In this document: positions 22,301 to 37,300 of the stretch, piece by piece
Layout: each line of letters starts with the position of its first letter
How positions within the stretch are numbered: position 1 is the stretch's first letter
From: Antedon mediterranea
Taxonomy: Eukaryota; Echinodermata; Crinoidea; Comatulida; Antedonidae
Direction: 5' to 3'
Length of the DNA: 64,000 nucleotides
Assembly (NCBI RefSeq): GCF_964355755.1
Contig: NC_092670.1
Span: 16,057,201 to 16,121,200, forward strand
Program-made: the position numbers and the translations under genes
Notes under the pieces: generated by a model
The model's database searches: none
What the model saw: the letters and a program-made list of their open reading frames with translations, nothing else
What the model was told of the DNA's origin: nothing

Positions 22301-25300
22301 TATGTAAAAGTAGCCAGTGGACATGATATGACTTGTGAAGTCATATGAACCTTTTCCAATCAAAAATCAAGATGAAAGTCGCGCTTATTACCAAAAGTCA
22401 TGAGCATCACCTGCGCCCTGGAATGCAGACTAAATAGATTGCCTATACTGTCACCTCCCTTGGGCTCGAATGTTTTCTGGAAAGTCTGGCATACAGATTG
22501 CATTTTACATAGTACACAGGCCTTGTCTTTTGAACATTCCATGGGTGCTACACATCCAGGTATATGCTGTGATTGTATCTTTGTGTTGAAAATTTAAATG
22601 GGCTATAAAGCGTGGTTCACTCTAGAACCCAACACAGCGACGTATCAATACAAAGTGCGTTATCATAAGTTGGAATTGATGACGCAACCATGCAGGTTTG
22701 ATTTCACGCAGGCGGGGGAAAACACAATTATTGGAAGGGCATTTTCTTACATTGCATAGGTTATTTTACATTGCGTATCTAGTGGGAACCAAGCTTAAAT
22801 GGCAGACCTCAATGGCTTTTAAGGGTGTGTTAGGCAATCACACTCGCACACCTCAAAAGACAAGACCTGTGTACAATAGGAAAGAGTTTGGAAAGAAACA
22901 TTCTAGCATGGGCTTTTAGTATAAAGGATTTTTTCAAGAAAGTTGACTGTAATGCATAAATACACAGATAAGCTAATTAAGACAGAGTTAAGTCATTTTT
23001 TTTTGTAGTCTACATGCCCAATTAGTGCCTACTGTGCATAACAAATACTACAGCATAAAATAGCTTCACCGGATATCCATCCTAAAAAGCATACATACAA
23101 CCTAACAGTTTTGTATACACGCAAAGCTGAGTCACTGCACTAAGGTTAGTATACAAGAATGAGGGGAAAAAAGTTTACATGCAGTAGTTATACCCTTTTC
23201 ACATGACACCTAGTAAAACTTTGGAGTTTTACACACCAGGCATCAATACCCGCGTTTTATATGATGTGCATCCAAGGATTCACTCTTCCTTGGTGCATCC
23301 CAGTGTGTGTAAACATAAATTATGAGTTGTTCTAGGAGATGTGAAAGAATCAAAAGATAACTCCTTGACACCAATAACAGGGCACCATATTGTAAGAAAA
23401 CCTGAGCTAGAATATTGGCCATCATGGACTAGGCTATGGGTCAGGAGATTTAATGCTATATTTTGTATATCATTACTTACAGAGGCAAAGAAGTCATCAC
23501 ATTCTTCGGGAAGGTTCTCTGGCTTAGCAACGCTATCAAGCCAAGAAGGAAGACGATGATTAAAAAGATTTTGAGCCTAAAGAATACAAAAAAAAAACCA
23601 GACAGTAATGTTAGGACAATCTGGTGGTGTGGTACTTCATTTCACATAAGTCATACACAATTTCACTAAATGAAAGTCTGTCTATTAGTGTGAATGGTGA
23701 ATACGACTACTCTCATCTCATAAAGGAATTATAGTAAATAATTACAGTAATTGTTTTAGAGAAACAGTACGAGTTTGGTGAATACAATTAAAAAAATTAA
23801 CACTGCATGAGTTTTGAACAAATATCAATCATTCTCAATTTACTTCATTACCTTGCTATGATAAACTAAATGATTCTTAACCAATGAGCAACATCTATCT
23901 CCCACAAAGCAGTAATGACGACGTTCTTCATTCCAAGCCTACAAGGAAAATAAATTTACACCAATTAAATCATTACAAAATTCAATAAGGTAAAAAAAGT
24001 AACCAACAAAAAAATAGATATCAAAATTTAATTATTATTTTCTGAAATGAAATAAAGTGAAAGCAAAAGTTGGCAGTCACAGTTTGAATAAGATGATAAT
24101 ATTATGATTTTATCCATTTCACTGACACACCAGGGGATATCACAGCATACAGTTCATACATATATATTTATGATTTTACACGCACATATGCTAATATCAT
24201 AAACACAGATGTTAGTAACATAATAAATCATTTGCATATTTTTTAAACCGGGTTGCCTTGTAAGGTCGTTTGACACAACCTTCTTCGTAATGTATTTCCA
24301 ACATTCAAAGCCCTTAATAATTACTGTATTAAATCTATATACACTGTAGCAACATTCATAACTAGATTAATAATTAATTAATCATCATTTATTATTGACG
24401 ATTAAATGCAGTAATAAAGGATTTGTGAAATCTTAACAAACACAGCATGTAATGAATATGGTATCAAAGTGTTTTTAATTTTACAGTTCAAGCTCAAAAC
24501 AAAAACCAAATGTTATGTACTGGGTTGGTACTTATTGGGTTTTACGTTCTACCTCAAAATATTACGGATACATGAACGATAAATAAATCTTTTCCACCAC
24601 CTCATATAAGTTATTGAAACAGGGTTTTAGAAAAACGATATGAGTGAGCATTCTAAAAACATACAACATATTAAAACATTTTAAAAATTTAACAGTAGTG
24701 ACTGAATAATGACGTTGCATTACATTTAATAGCTAAAAGGAGCACTGAAACAGGATATAGCCTAGGGCTTCAAAGCGCTTACTTCCAAGGGGAAATATAG
24801 AGTTTCCTGAATAAGGGAAAAACATCACTGAGTCAGGCCAAGAGATGCAGCTAAGTTAACACTGCAGATTCTTAAATAAAACTATAATAGTATGATAAAC
24901 TAACAAAACTACAAGCTACACTTGATGTGTACAGGTCTAGGTGTATCTTTCACTATGCATACAGTTATAACGTATTTATATCAGAGATTACGAATGTGAA
25001 ACATGAATTTGTTTCTTCCTAATGTTGTATATGAATATGATGAGGATAAATTATACTATGACCTAATAATACAGTAAATGTATCACTTTCATAGGTGAAG
25101 CCAAGGTGGCAGTGATAGGATGTCATCGTGTCCATATGTCTATATATATTTTCTCTAAAACTGCTCGGGCTATTTATTTATTTTCTTTGCTCATTGCTAT
25201 ATGAACTTGTGGAAACCACCCTTTCTATTTTATTCAATTTTCAGGCACAAAAACCATATAGAACAAAACAGTGGTGCAGTACCCTGAGGATTGCCATGAG

Positions 25301-28300
25301 TGCCAAGCACTATCAAAATTGTTGCACTTTAACATAGCAGTGAAACAATAAAAATACAAAGATATAAAAAATTGCGTAGCATCAAATTGAAATATCATTA
25401 TATCTATCTCAGTCTTTCTGATTTTGATTCATTTTCATTATGATAAAGAAATGAAAGGAGCTGCTTCAGTGGTATTCAAATCTACTATTGCTATTAAATT
25501 ATGCAGAGTTTATTGAACTGTCCTAATTCAACTTTAACATTGATTGGTAATTGATTATATAAAAAATAACATCATAATCTAAACAGCAATAAAATTGAGT
25601 AGATTCAATCCCGATTTGCTATCGCTACAGTAATCAATAATTCAGGGTTTATTGAACAACAGTTCAACTTTAGCATTGATGACATAAAATAACATGATAA
25701 ACAACAATAAAATTGAGTAAAGATTCAAAACAGGTTTATTCCAAGAAAACAGAGACAATATGAAGCTTATAAATAAATTAAATTAAAGATATAAGACTAG
25801 TAGTCATAACTGTTCTTAACAACTTGTACTAAAATGACCGGTCATTGTACTTATAATGCATTGTCTAAATTGTTAAGTTTGTCAGATGCAATAAGGCGAT
25901 GAGCTGCATCTCCAGGAGTTGACGAGTTTTAATGACCTGGATGGTTAGGCTACTATCCAAAATGTGCTACATTACTATGTGTTATAATGTGGTTAGTTGT
26001 CACCATGGTGAGCTATGTACTTGCAGCTTAGATACAAAAATGACACTAATACAATTATGACTTGAAGTGACAATAATAATGCAACACGTTGCAGTTACAT
26101 CTGGAATATGACAGTTGCATTGTTATCTGTGCAAATAGATTAAGAATAAAGTCAATATACACAAAAGTGTTTTGAATGAATCTGTAAATGTCAAATAGAT
26201 ACGATATAGTTCACACAATCTAGAACCTATATCTCATCATATAATCACAAACTCTCACAATCTTATATAAACTGATACTAACAAAATCACAGGTTTTCAT
26301 GTGAAACAATTCCATCTGGTTTTGTGCATTAATTGATAATAATTCATAATAGCTATTTATACGTCATAATGGATTTATAGCAAAATATGTCAATGTTATA
26401 GACTTTGTACTGCTCAGTTCTATATAGTACATACATAGTGGTGTAATACTGTAGTAGTTACCTCCCATTGGGTCATACATCAAGCAGCACAAATTCTACA
26501 GACTTAAAAAAGGAAAAATAAACAACAATGTGATTCAATTACTGGCAAAGATAAATAACAGGGACCAAATGCAGATGTGCACACTGAATCTCCAGATTAA
26601 GTTAGTTTGTGCACCAGAACTATGGCCAAGAAGTGCATTGAACCTATGCTGATATTTGGTTTGCAACTCCTCCTCCACTCAACTTGATTAAACTCAAAAG
26701 TTCCATATAACAAGTTAAATAAAGCAATGTGTGGTTGAAGAATAACCACAGATAATGCTATATATTTAATGGTTTGGTATTGAAAGAATAATATATATAT
26801 TATCTCCATTGAGATCCAGCCACTGATACCCACACCATTGTCATTTTTTCAGTAATTTGCCTTTGGATTTATATATACAGTATACTGTATATATACAGTA
26901 TACTGTATATATACAGTATACTGTATATATACAGTATATAAAAGGAAAGGGTTTAATAAACGGTTCTTGTTTCCTTATTTTTTGTTTTCAATACTTCTGG
27001 GAGAAAGTTTTCAAAGGGAAATAAACAGTACAAATTACAATCAAAAGGTTATCAGTACATGATTATATGCAACCCCTGTGCTAACCACTAAATACCCTTT
27101 CAGACAGAGCTCATTACTGTACTTTTATACCACATCCTGGAGCATTTGATAGACCCAACTTTCAAATTTAAGCAGAATTATTATTTTAGGTAGGCATTAT
27201 TGTTTATAATTATTATTTCTTTAAACAATATAGCTTGTTTCACCATCATTTGGCGTTATCCTACAAGCCTGTGTTGACGTAATTGTTAATACTAAAGGTG
27301 TAATTTATGTGTGGGCTTGTGTATTAGTGAGATCTAAATACCATTTCATTTTTATGAATACAGCATAAGCAGATTACTGCAGGCAGCTAATAAAAACGGC
27401 AGTAAATAAATATTTACCTCTTTTAATGACTTGATTCTGAATTCAAATAACATCTTTTGTTGTGTCTGCAGTTCTTGTGAGCTTTTCTGTTCTTTGTCTT
27501 GATATTTTCCTCCACTATTTTTCATACTTTTCTTTTGGTACTTCTTGGCTTCGCTTCGACATCTTTCAACAACCTGCAAAATATAAATTAACATCGAAAA
27601 TTAATACATAAATTATATATAATACATTTTGTGGAGAATGGTGTTTAATGAAAATGTCTCCTTTTCGATTTATCTAGCTTTTCGAGGCGAAAGGCTATTG
27701 TTGTTTTATCCAGGTAAGCTAGGCCCGAAAATCTGTCAGTTTCAAACCTTCTGAAAAAAATAAAATGGCTGCGTAGTACATCTGGCTATGTTTTGACATA
27801 TAAGAAGGTGCCGATGTTACACAACAACCCTAGTAACTATAGGGAATAGCCTTGGGAGGCAACAAATGTTGTTATTACTGTCACGAGATCACAAATACAC
27901 TTCGATGCTCAATGTACTTCCTTGTACCTTCTAACCTGTTTAGTCCTTCAAATAAGAAATACAAATTGTTGTTCTTGTTATTCCTTTCTTTGTGATCCTG
28001 CATGTGACAAGAAACTTGTTTTCTTTTTTTACGGGATCATAAATAATGTTCTTAATTATATTATATATATTTGTTATTTTGCCATTATTGAAATGAAATA
28101 AACAATTGAGTACTTTATTATTTAAATGGTAAAAGTTAATTTAAGTCAATCTTCAAAATACTCCATTTAACTAAATAGACAAGGAATAACAATACTCTAA
28201 TCAACTATGTCAACTAAAAGTTATCAGGTGGTGGACCCAGGATTTTGAAAGTGGGGATAGAGTAATGCCAAAGCCTATTTAAAATGAAATAAAGTTAAAT

Positions 28301-31300
28301 TATTGTTTTTAAAATTGTCTACATTGTCTTATCTCTGTGCCACCACCAGATGAAAATTAGAATTGTACTAATAAATTCTATTCCTGTATATGCCTAGAGA
28401 TCTAAACAAAGAATCATAAATTATCATTTAACACATAAAAAAACAGAAAATAAAAACTACTTAAATAACTATGTTGCTACTATAATTGATGATTTAATGA
28501 AAATTTAAAACAAAAATTGCATTAACTTCCAGGAAATTAAAGTACTGTTTGTAATAACTAGTTTTGATACATTGCACATCACACAGCAGCTATGTATCAG
28601 AGACATCTGATGCGCAAGTAGGCTTTAGGGTCATTCACTCACAGCATGATATTCATGCAGGTATCTGTGTCTAGTGTAAATTAACCTAACAAAAATATAT
28701 AGTATTCATACTGAGAACATGGAATATGAAAACAACTATGTATAAGCGCCAACTAACTATATTATGATAGCACTAAACACAGCTCTTCTATGATCTCCTG
28801 TTAAACAATAGTAGGCCCTGTTAGAGCTGGGGCGCGCACCTGTTAATTCTTGTTTAACCTGTAATAGCCATCTGGCTATGGCATTGTTTTGCACAAAAAA
28901 ATTGTATTTATGTAATTTTTTTTGTGGTCGCCTAATGCCACTTTCAGTAATTCTCTGCTATATTCCTCAGTCTCTACATCACAATCAGGTTGCAGTGAGG
29001 TAAATTAATTTGATATTAACTGGTAAACAGAATAGTTTAATATAACTTTACTTTACAGCAGTACTTCTGTCAGATAACATTCACTTGATTTGAATCTTGT
29101 AACTATCTAGGTGCTAATTGAACATTTTTGCATTTCAGTGCATGGAAAAAAGTAATTCAATATCTATGTACTATTAATGTACTACAGAACTGTTTTGTTA
29201 TAGATGAACATGTTTGCACTGAAGTGAATGAAAAAAAGTAATCTAATAAAAAAAAATTGATTTTGAAAAATCACAGCCTTGCCGTAATTGTTTCAACAGC
29301 TGTACAGCAAAATTAGCTTTAGAATGTTTTGCAGTTTAGTAATGTTTTACTGTCATATAGTACCGAGATTTATGAGTATGTGTTTGTCATGGGAAGGGAT
29401 TATCACCTTGCATGTATACAAAACCTGTAATTGTTATTGAGATGCAAGAAGGAAAATAATAAGATCTTAAAAGCACCTAGCAGACTACTATAAATATACA
29501 AGATGTCTGACTAATGGACAGATTGCTAAAATATAAATAGATCAGCTTTTATATAGACAATTTAATTGCCATTTTCCTACAGGTTTAAGACATGAAAACC
29601 ACCCAGCTACAGTAAAAAACAACAGCAGCTAGGGAGTCAATATCAAAAAGGCACATTCGCTAGTAGAGTACTATACTTCATGGTAGTCATGATTTTGCAC
29701 CTTATCCCTAATAATTAATAAGGTTTATCGCAAACAGCGTGCGCGACGCTCGATGGGAAGAGTTTGGAGCAAACGGCATGATGCGTACGTATGTGATTTG
29801 TTGTTTGTCCGTACACGTTGTAAAGTTTCCTCCCAAACCCTTCCATTGTGAAATGACGTTCCTCGCGAATTCAAGCTATTTGCGATAAACCTTACGCTTC
29901 AGGGATATATGCTCTACAAATAAAGACAATTTATAAAAGAACTTTGAGAATTTAAAAATATCGGTAGATTGTAATACACAATACTATGTCATAATATTAG
30001 AAGCAGGTGTTTGGGAAAAACTTTAAACAATTATGGAAAGTTGACAACATTGACCAGCATAACAACAAAGAATTCATACATAAAATGTAATGGAAGAATC
30101 AATCAGGAGCATACAATAAGATCTTGTTATTAAATCTACTGATGATAGATTGGATAAAAGATGTATTATAGCTTATTCAATAGCAATTGCAGTGCAATTT
30201 GTTACCATTGCATAATCTCAACATGAATTGTATTTAGACAGGTAAATCATTTGAATGTAATCTGATAATCTGAAATACTGCTGTAGCTTAATATGTTCCT
30301 TTGGTACACAGCTATTATAGGGGACACTATGGCCAACCTCTCTTCATGTGAAACCCCTATTAAGGGGACACAGTCCTGTTAAACAAACACTATGGCCATC
30401 CCCTATTCATGTGAAACCCCTATTAAGGGAACGCTTTCCTGCTAACCAAACACTATGGCCAACCTCTCTTCATGTGAAACCCCTATTAAGGGGACGCTTT
30501 CCTGTTAAACAAACACTTTGGCAAACCCCTATTCATGTGAAGAAATCCCTATTAAGGGGGCATAGTCCTGTTACACATTATGGCCACTATTAAGGAGACA
30601 CTTTGTTGGATCCTACAGGAGTTCTGTATATAAAACTATGTATTGGCTTACTGTATATTTTACATACAGCTTCTCCATCTGTTTGGTATTTTTTTTAACA
30701 AATACAAAAATATGTGAATAGTAAAAAAAGGAAAAATTATTTGAATGCATTATTATGCTTGAGTACATATCTTAATCCGCAAGAGTTCACAGACTGCAGA
30801 CACGCTAACATAAACACATAGTAATGCTTCTCAGATATTAACATCTTTAATGAAATTTACAACGTGAATATAAATGCCATATGTCTGTTAGAAGCAGGTG
30901 AGTCATACTCATAGTAACAAAATGAGAGAAAGTTGGAACAATGCAATTGAATATTATTTGAAAAATGTATACAATGGATAACAGAAAAATGGTTATTATT
31001 TTATTTTTACTTGCAATATTGGTTTTAAAAAGCTGGTAGTATTGCAACACATTTCAACAAACAACCCCATTAAAGTGCTTGCAGGCCATGTGCTATTTAT
31101 TAAACTTACCTGCAAATTAAAATATTCACATGCCATATGTTATTTAAATTAAACTTACCTCCGATTTATTTTTATTTTCTGAATTGTATGTTTTGTGAGT
31201 TGTTGCGGTTGCTTTCGTCTCTTGTTCTAGGTGGTTTTCGATCGGTGTAAGTAATTCTTTTCGAAAGGCTTGAAGCTGTCATGACAAAGTTCAAAATTCA

Positions 31301-34300
31301 TATTAAAAATGATAAAAACAGTTATTGTTTTGAGAAATACTTTCTAAATGCATGTAAAGATTTTAAATATGGTGTATGCGATTTAATATCGAGTTATAGT
31401 TTTTCTTTTGAGCATTGAGTTGGTACGAACACGCTTGCGTTGGTTAACAAAAATTACTAATTCAAATTATTTATTTCTGTTATAATTTACCATTTGAATA
31501 TAAAAAAAGTATTTTAACAAATTTTCTGTTGAGCACAAATGTTGTTGAATCGCAAAATGGTGCCGATTGATTTTTATATCACTGAACCAAAACAAATAAA
31601 TGTTTCCTTCATGAGACAATACATTTCTTAAGCTCTGTCTACACTATCAAACTTTATGTGACAAAAAAATGTGATGTGCCCATATATGGACACGATGATG
31701 TCATATCACTAGCATATTTAGGCATTATCACTACCATATTTGGATATATCACACTTCTTTGTCACATAATGTTTGATAGTGTAGACAGAGCTTAACATAT
31801 CCTTTATGAGGCAATACATTTCTAAAGCTGTCTACACTATCAAACTTTATGTGACAACAAAATGTGATGAAGTGCCCATATATGGGCATAATGACGTCAT
31901 ATCACTACCATATTTAAGCATATCACTACCATTATTTGGATACATTATACTTCTTTGTTGAACTAGTTTGATAGTGTAGACAGAGCTTTACATTATTTTG
32001 TATCCATCCACAACAACATGCATGTGCAAAAACATAAAAACCTACTGTAACTTCTCTTTGAGATTCAATTTGCTTAAATGTTTCTGATAGCTGAAGCAGA
32101 GCTTGACCTGTTGAAGAAGAATAGCATCGTGTGTAAAATTTAGACAATATGCTTACTACAGTTGTTAATGACTATTAATTAATTACACCGTATATGACTA
32201 CTCCACATCCTACAGTATGTAGCCAGCTCTAAACACAAATTAAAAACCATACCTAACACACTAGTCTGTCAAACTATAATATACATACCATTTTGATGTC
32301 TAATCGAGTTGAATTAAAAAATAATAGGATTTATAATAGGATTAATGTCAGATCATTTTGTTAAGATCATGCAAACCAACTTTAGGATAAAGCTATCCAT
32401 TTGAAATGTCAGTGTGAGTATTTACTCTGAACAGAGACATCAAGAAACTGGAGATTTGCAACAATTTGAAAAAAGCAAGATACGCGATGAAATAAACCTC
32501 AAAATACAGTAGTTACAAGTTCACCTTTTGTTTTAGTTATTTCCAACTATGTAAACGAAACGGAGACAGAATAAATCTATTCTACAAACAAAAAAAGATA
32601 CGAAAAATAATCAAAAACTCCCCAAAAAATCAAAACAGTTTACAAATTCTTCCATGCATTAACTGTATATTTTTGTTTTGTTTTGTTTTTATCTTATCTT
32701 TTGTTTTTATTATCTTTTTAAAAATATGACTTTAAAAATGAATCCTATTTACTGATAAAAGTCAAGGGTAACTATGCAACAACCTTTACCTTGACACATA
32801 CTAGTGACACTACCTGTAGATGCGCCCCTTGACCTCTACCTATACCTCTATATAAGAAACACTGGCTAAGGGCCAGAAGTTGGAATAATTGAAATTGATA
32901 AACAATACAAACATTAAATTACAAAGGATAAAGTAAATAAAACATTCAACTAGTCATGGTCAACTGACAAATATATTAAGAATTTCAATTGTATTCATTT
33001 CTGAGGAATTAGAAAATAGAGAGTATGCACACGACAAAGATATCTCTACACAAAACAATTAAAATAATAAAATATGTTATTTGGCGGCCTTCAGATCCTC
33101 ATGAATAATTCATTATATAATTTGCATAGTATATTTCCTACTGGTACTCTTCAAATAATGAGAACGGTCACATGACTTTAATTAATATTTTGCAAAACAA
33201 ACGCTTTCGTGATTATTGAAAATTATATAAACACAGAGATTGATGAAGATCGTGTCACCATGACAGTTGAGACATGACATTGTAATTGAATATAAAAAAC
33301 CTCCAGCACTAACAAAATAAATGTATCATCACTGTACAATATAATTTTAACCATCTGACCATATTGTCATTGAACTATCTTAGTGTACAATATATGAATA
33401 CATCATAGATTTTTTTTTTCAATTCACGAGTGAGAAATTTGGTAGAAGCCATTAATACCAAAGACCATCATCTGGTTAATAGATCAAAATATTTCAGATA
33501 CAGTACCCTGATTGTTGCTATCTTCCTATACTGACAACAGGAAAGAAAGTATTACAACATACGGAATAACAAAATATGGAATTAACAACATAATGTATGT
33601 TTGATAAAATTTCTACAACTCCAGTAAAAAGCACTTGTATTGTCTGCAGTGCCCACCCACTAAGGATGTGCAGGCACATGGAAACAGTAGAACACCTCCT
33701 TCTGGTAACTACCCCTATTCAGGGCACAGATATTACCTCTATTTTTAAGGGAGGAGTTTCTTATAAAACGAAAATCTATCCCTATTCAGGGCACATCCCA
33801 ATTAAGGAGATACCCTTTTGGGTCCTGAAAATGTCCCCTTAATAGGATTCTACTGTATACCGTAGTCTCTCAAAACATTTAAATTACACTATAATGCACA
33901 TGTTCATAATAAATGCACTAAAGGCTTTCATGATTTTTGGAGTAATAAAGTATGAAGAAAAACCTATTGTACAATAAGATAATAATACACAATGACTATC
34001 CTACAAAAATAGTGGTCAACCGCCTGCTACACAAAGAGTACAATTGTACATTATAATTTAATTAGTTGTTAGTAAGATTGAAGATAAAAATATATTTATT
34101 TCTATAGAATTTTTTCCATGTACTTCCTTCCATAAGCAATTGAAGCTCTATAATTTCCTTTCAAGCAAATTCCTAACCCAAGACTTAAACTTTACTTGAA
34201 TATAATTCCTACTGTATGTGATGGTGCTGGTTCCTCAAGTTTTGGGATATTGCTAAACCCTGCAAATGTAGTGTACGACCCACTGGGTATATCTATGTAA

Positions 34301-37300
34301 ACAAAATATTAACTTTCTACTGTTAACTACTTATTTTTGGGGTAAAACATCATTTTTTAGTCAAAAATGATTGCTAAACCCCGCAAAAAACATAGCAAAC
34401 CCCACCGAACCAACATAAAAGTTATTAAATCATGTAATGGATATACCCAGTGGGTCGTACACTACATGATTCAATCACTTTTATGCTGGTTCGGTGGGGT
34501 TTGCTATGTTTTTTTGGAGGTTTGCGGGGGTTTTCGTGGTTTAGCAATACCCAAGTTTTGTGGAGAATTTAAGGAGAGTGCAGCTTGAAGTTGAATGTAC
34601 AGAGCCAAATTCATGTTCAATGATTTATAACTAAAATCTACAGTATACCTAAAGGTCTCAAAGTCTTCAATTTACACAAAAATGTGAAGACAATTTAGCT
34701 TCAATTATGATAAAAAGCAGACATCTTAATGTCAAATCAGCTTCCCTTTCGTTATTGGTCATTTCCTAAAGTTGACCCATCTATTGTATCTATTAATTTT
34801 TTTTTTTAAAGAAAGATTAAGCCTGCTCATATTTTAAATTGCATAAATATAGTGCAGCAGTACAGTATTGTATTTATTTTATATTAATATCATGGTATTG
34901 ATTTTCCTTGTTTTTCAGCACACATAAAATATTAATAGCAATCAAGCTGATGTTAATATCTGGCGGCATAACCACAGTGTTCTGATGACTTAACCTCTAT
35001 TTAGGGGTGTTTACAGTATGTCCTGTTACTTCCTTGATTGTGCTCTCAAACTTGGATACCACTAAATATCACTAGCAAAGCATTCTTATCTAAATTAGTG
35101 TTTGTATTGTGTAATATTAACCCAAATCCTGGTTTGTATGACATCAAACTAATAAATAAATGCTGTATTTACTGTAACATGGATGAACAATACTACAGTA
35201 CAAGGTGGATAACATCTGCAAAATGGATAGCCATAGTTGACCTCTATGTAGTTTTCAGGATTTAATAGAGTACTGTAACAGCATGCATGGTGCTGATTGA
35301 TTCTAGTTCATGTTCTGGGATTTCATTTTTACTTATTTCACCCACTTGTGATGAATTTTTAAAATAGAAATTGTTACGTATAAAACTGTGTTTTATATAA
35401 ATATTTGAAAAAACACAAAAACTAGATTATGTCTAGTGATTAATCATAATCATTTCCATCCGTCTACTTTTAATTAAATGTTACAGTTCTTGAAAATCTA
35501 CAGAGACGAGGAAATTACGATGACATGCTTCCCTCTTACTCACATCACAGACACTCGCACGCTTTATATCTCTGACTGTGTATCATCATTCTTCTATTTA
35601 AAACCCACAACAATAAACTTACGAGTTTACCAAAATATATTAATATTCCTAGATCTGTATGAGTCTGACCAATCCAATGGTGGGCCCATGATTTTGAAAT
35701 AATGATGGGGGAGGGGCCCAGGATGGGGGAGGGGCCCAGGGTCTAAAAGTTGTGAAATGAAGTGCTTAACTAACATTATATTCTTTCCTCTTTTTTTAAA
35801 CTTCTCATCTTAGATCCATAGATACTGTAGTAGTTTGTGTGTCCTTGTCTTATTTATTACTGACAATGGTTTTATATATATATTTTTAATTCAACCAGTG
35901 GTGGCAAATTATGGATGAGGAACAGATTGGATTGGGAGGACAGAAAAGGGAAAATAACCTATTTATAAACTATGTTTATTTTGTTATTTTATGTTGTTAC
36001 TTACCAATTTGTCTAGCAGCTTTAGTCTGGCTTGCTACCTCACCAACCCGCATCAAGCAATCCATGTAGGTTTTAGCTGACGCTGAAACATCTAAAAAAA
36101 AAACAGATAATGGGTTAAATAGTCAACGACATGCTAAATATATCTGATGAGTATTAAGTGTAGGTCACAAGATACGCTGGATAGGGTTTGTAATCATCAA
36201 ATGTTTTGCAGTAATTTGCATAGCTAGCAATGACTAGGTGGTTTACTCATTTCTACAGTCCGCATTCGTAACAACACTGGTCCACTGGCCAATTAAATAG
36301 TCAAATAGCTAGTCCGAATGGCTACTTAAAATTTTAAAACAGTTTTGACAAAATGTGAACAAAGTCGATTGTCTGTATTAACTCATTTTTAGGTAATTAG
36401 AAGCGTCCCATAGGCCCATATTCTATGACCAGAAAGAGGAGTGGAGGACAAGTCAAAATGTAATTTTAGTTTTAAAAATCCTTAAACGGAGATCCCTGGT
36501 ACTGCTCATGAACTATTAAGAACATGCTTAAAGTTATCTGCAGGTACTTATTAAAACAAAGAAATAAGACACTGTCTTAAATTACAATATTTCGATCTAT
36601 CATTAACGAACCAAACATGCACTCATAACATTTTTGTATGTTAATTACTGTATTACATACAGCTATTTGAATTTCACAAAACGTGAGGGTGAGACAAGTC
36701 ACCACGATTTGAATTCTGCAATGACAACTTTAGTCACATTAGAAGACGTGAGCTCAGTACAGTATATAAATTTACAATAAAATTTAATGACATAAAACCA
36801 AAGGATCAACATGAAAAAATCAATTAATGTTAATGTTATCTTAAAACATAGTGCAGTTTCATGAATAGAATACCAAGCCAGACATAATATTCTCACATAT
36901 GAGCTCGGCAGTCGAGCAGAAATAATTTGCATAATTATCTTTAGTTGAAGCTTGAAACAAAGAAATCAATCTGTTTAGGCATAATTACAGTAGGTTGTTG
37001 AACGTTTGATTCCAATCATTTAATGAGAAGCATTTGATTTAATAACCATTATAACCATATATTTTTTATTTTATAAATATTAAGAATACAATTTAAGAAG
37101 CAATAATGAAATAAGTGTATTGATATCACTAGTCTAAAATACCAGCTATTATTCAATTTTCAATAAGGTTGGGAAGGGAAGTTATTTACAAGGTTACTGT
37201 ATATGGACATGGTTATCAATATAACAAGAAAGATAATCTACAGTATCTGGTATACTAACTCTGTAATTCAAGCTTTTTATTTATCTGAGGTTAGAATTAA

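Noticed and set aside
22084-22326. Repetitive frame with MLGINNIYKT units
   Set aside because: It is a translation of the 30-bp minisatellite in BAIAP2 intron 8.
30348-30593. Repetitive 81-residue frame
   Set aside because: It is the product of the 62-64 bp tandem array; no gene evidence.
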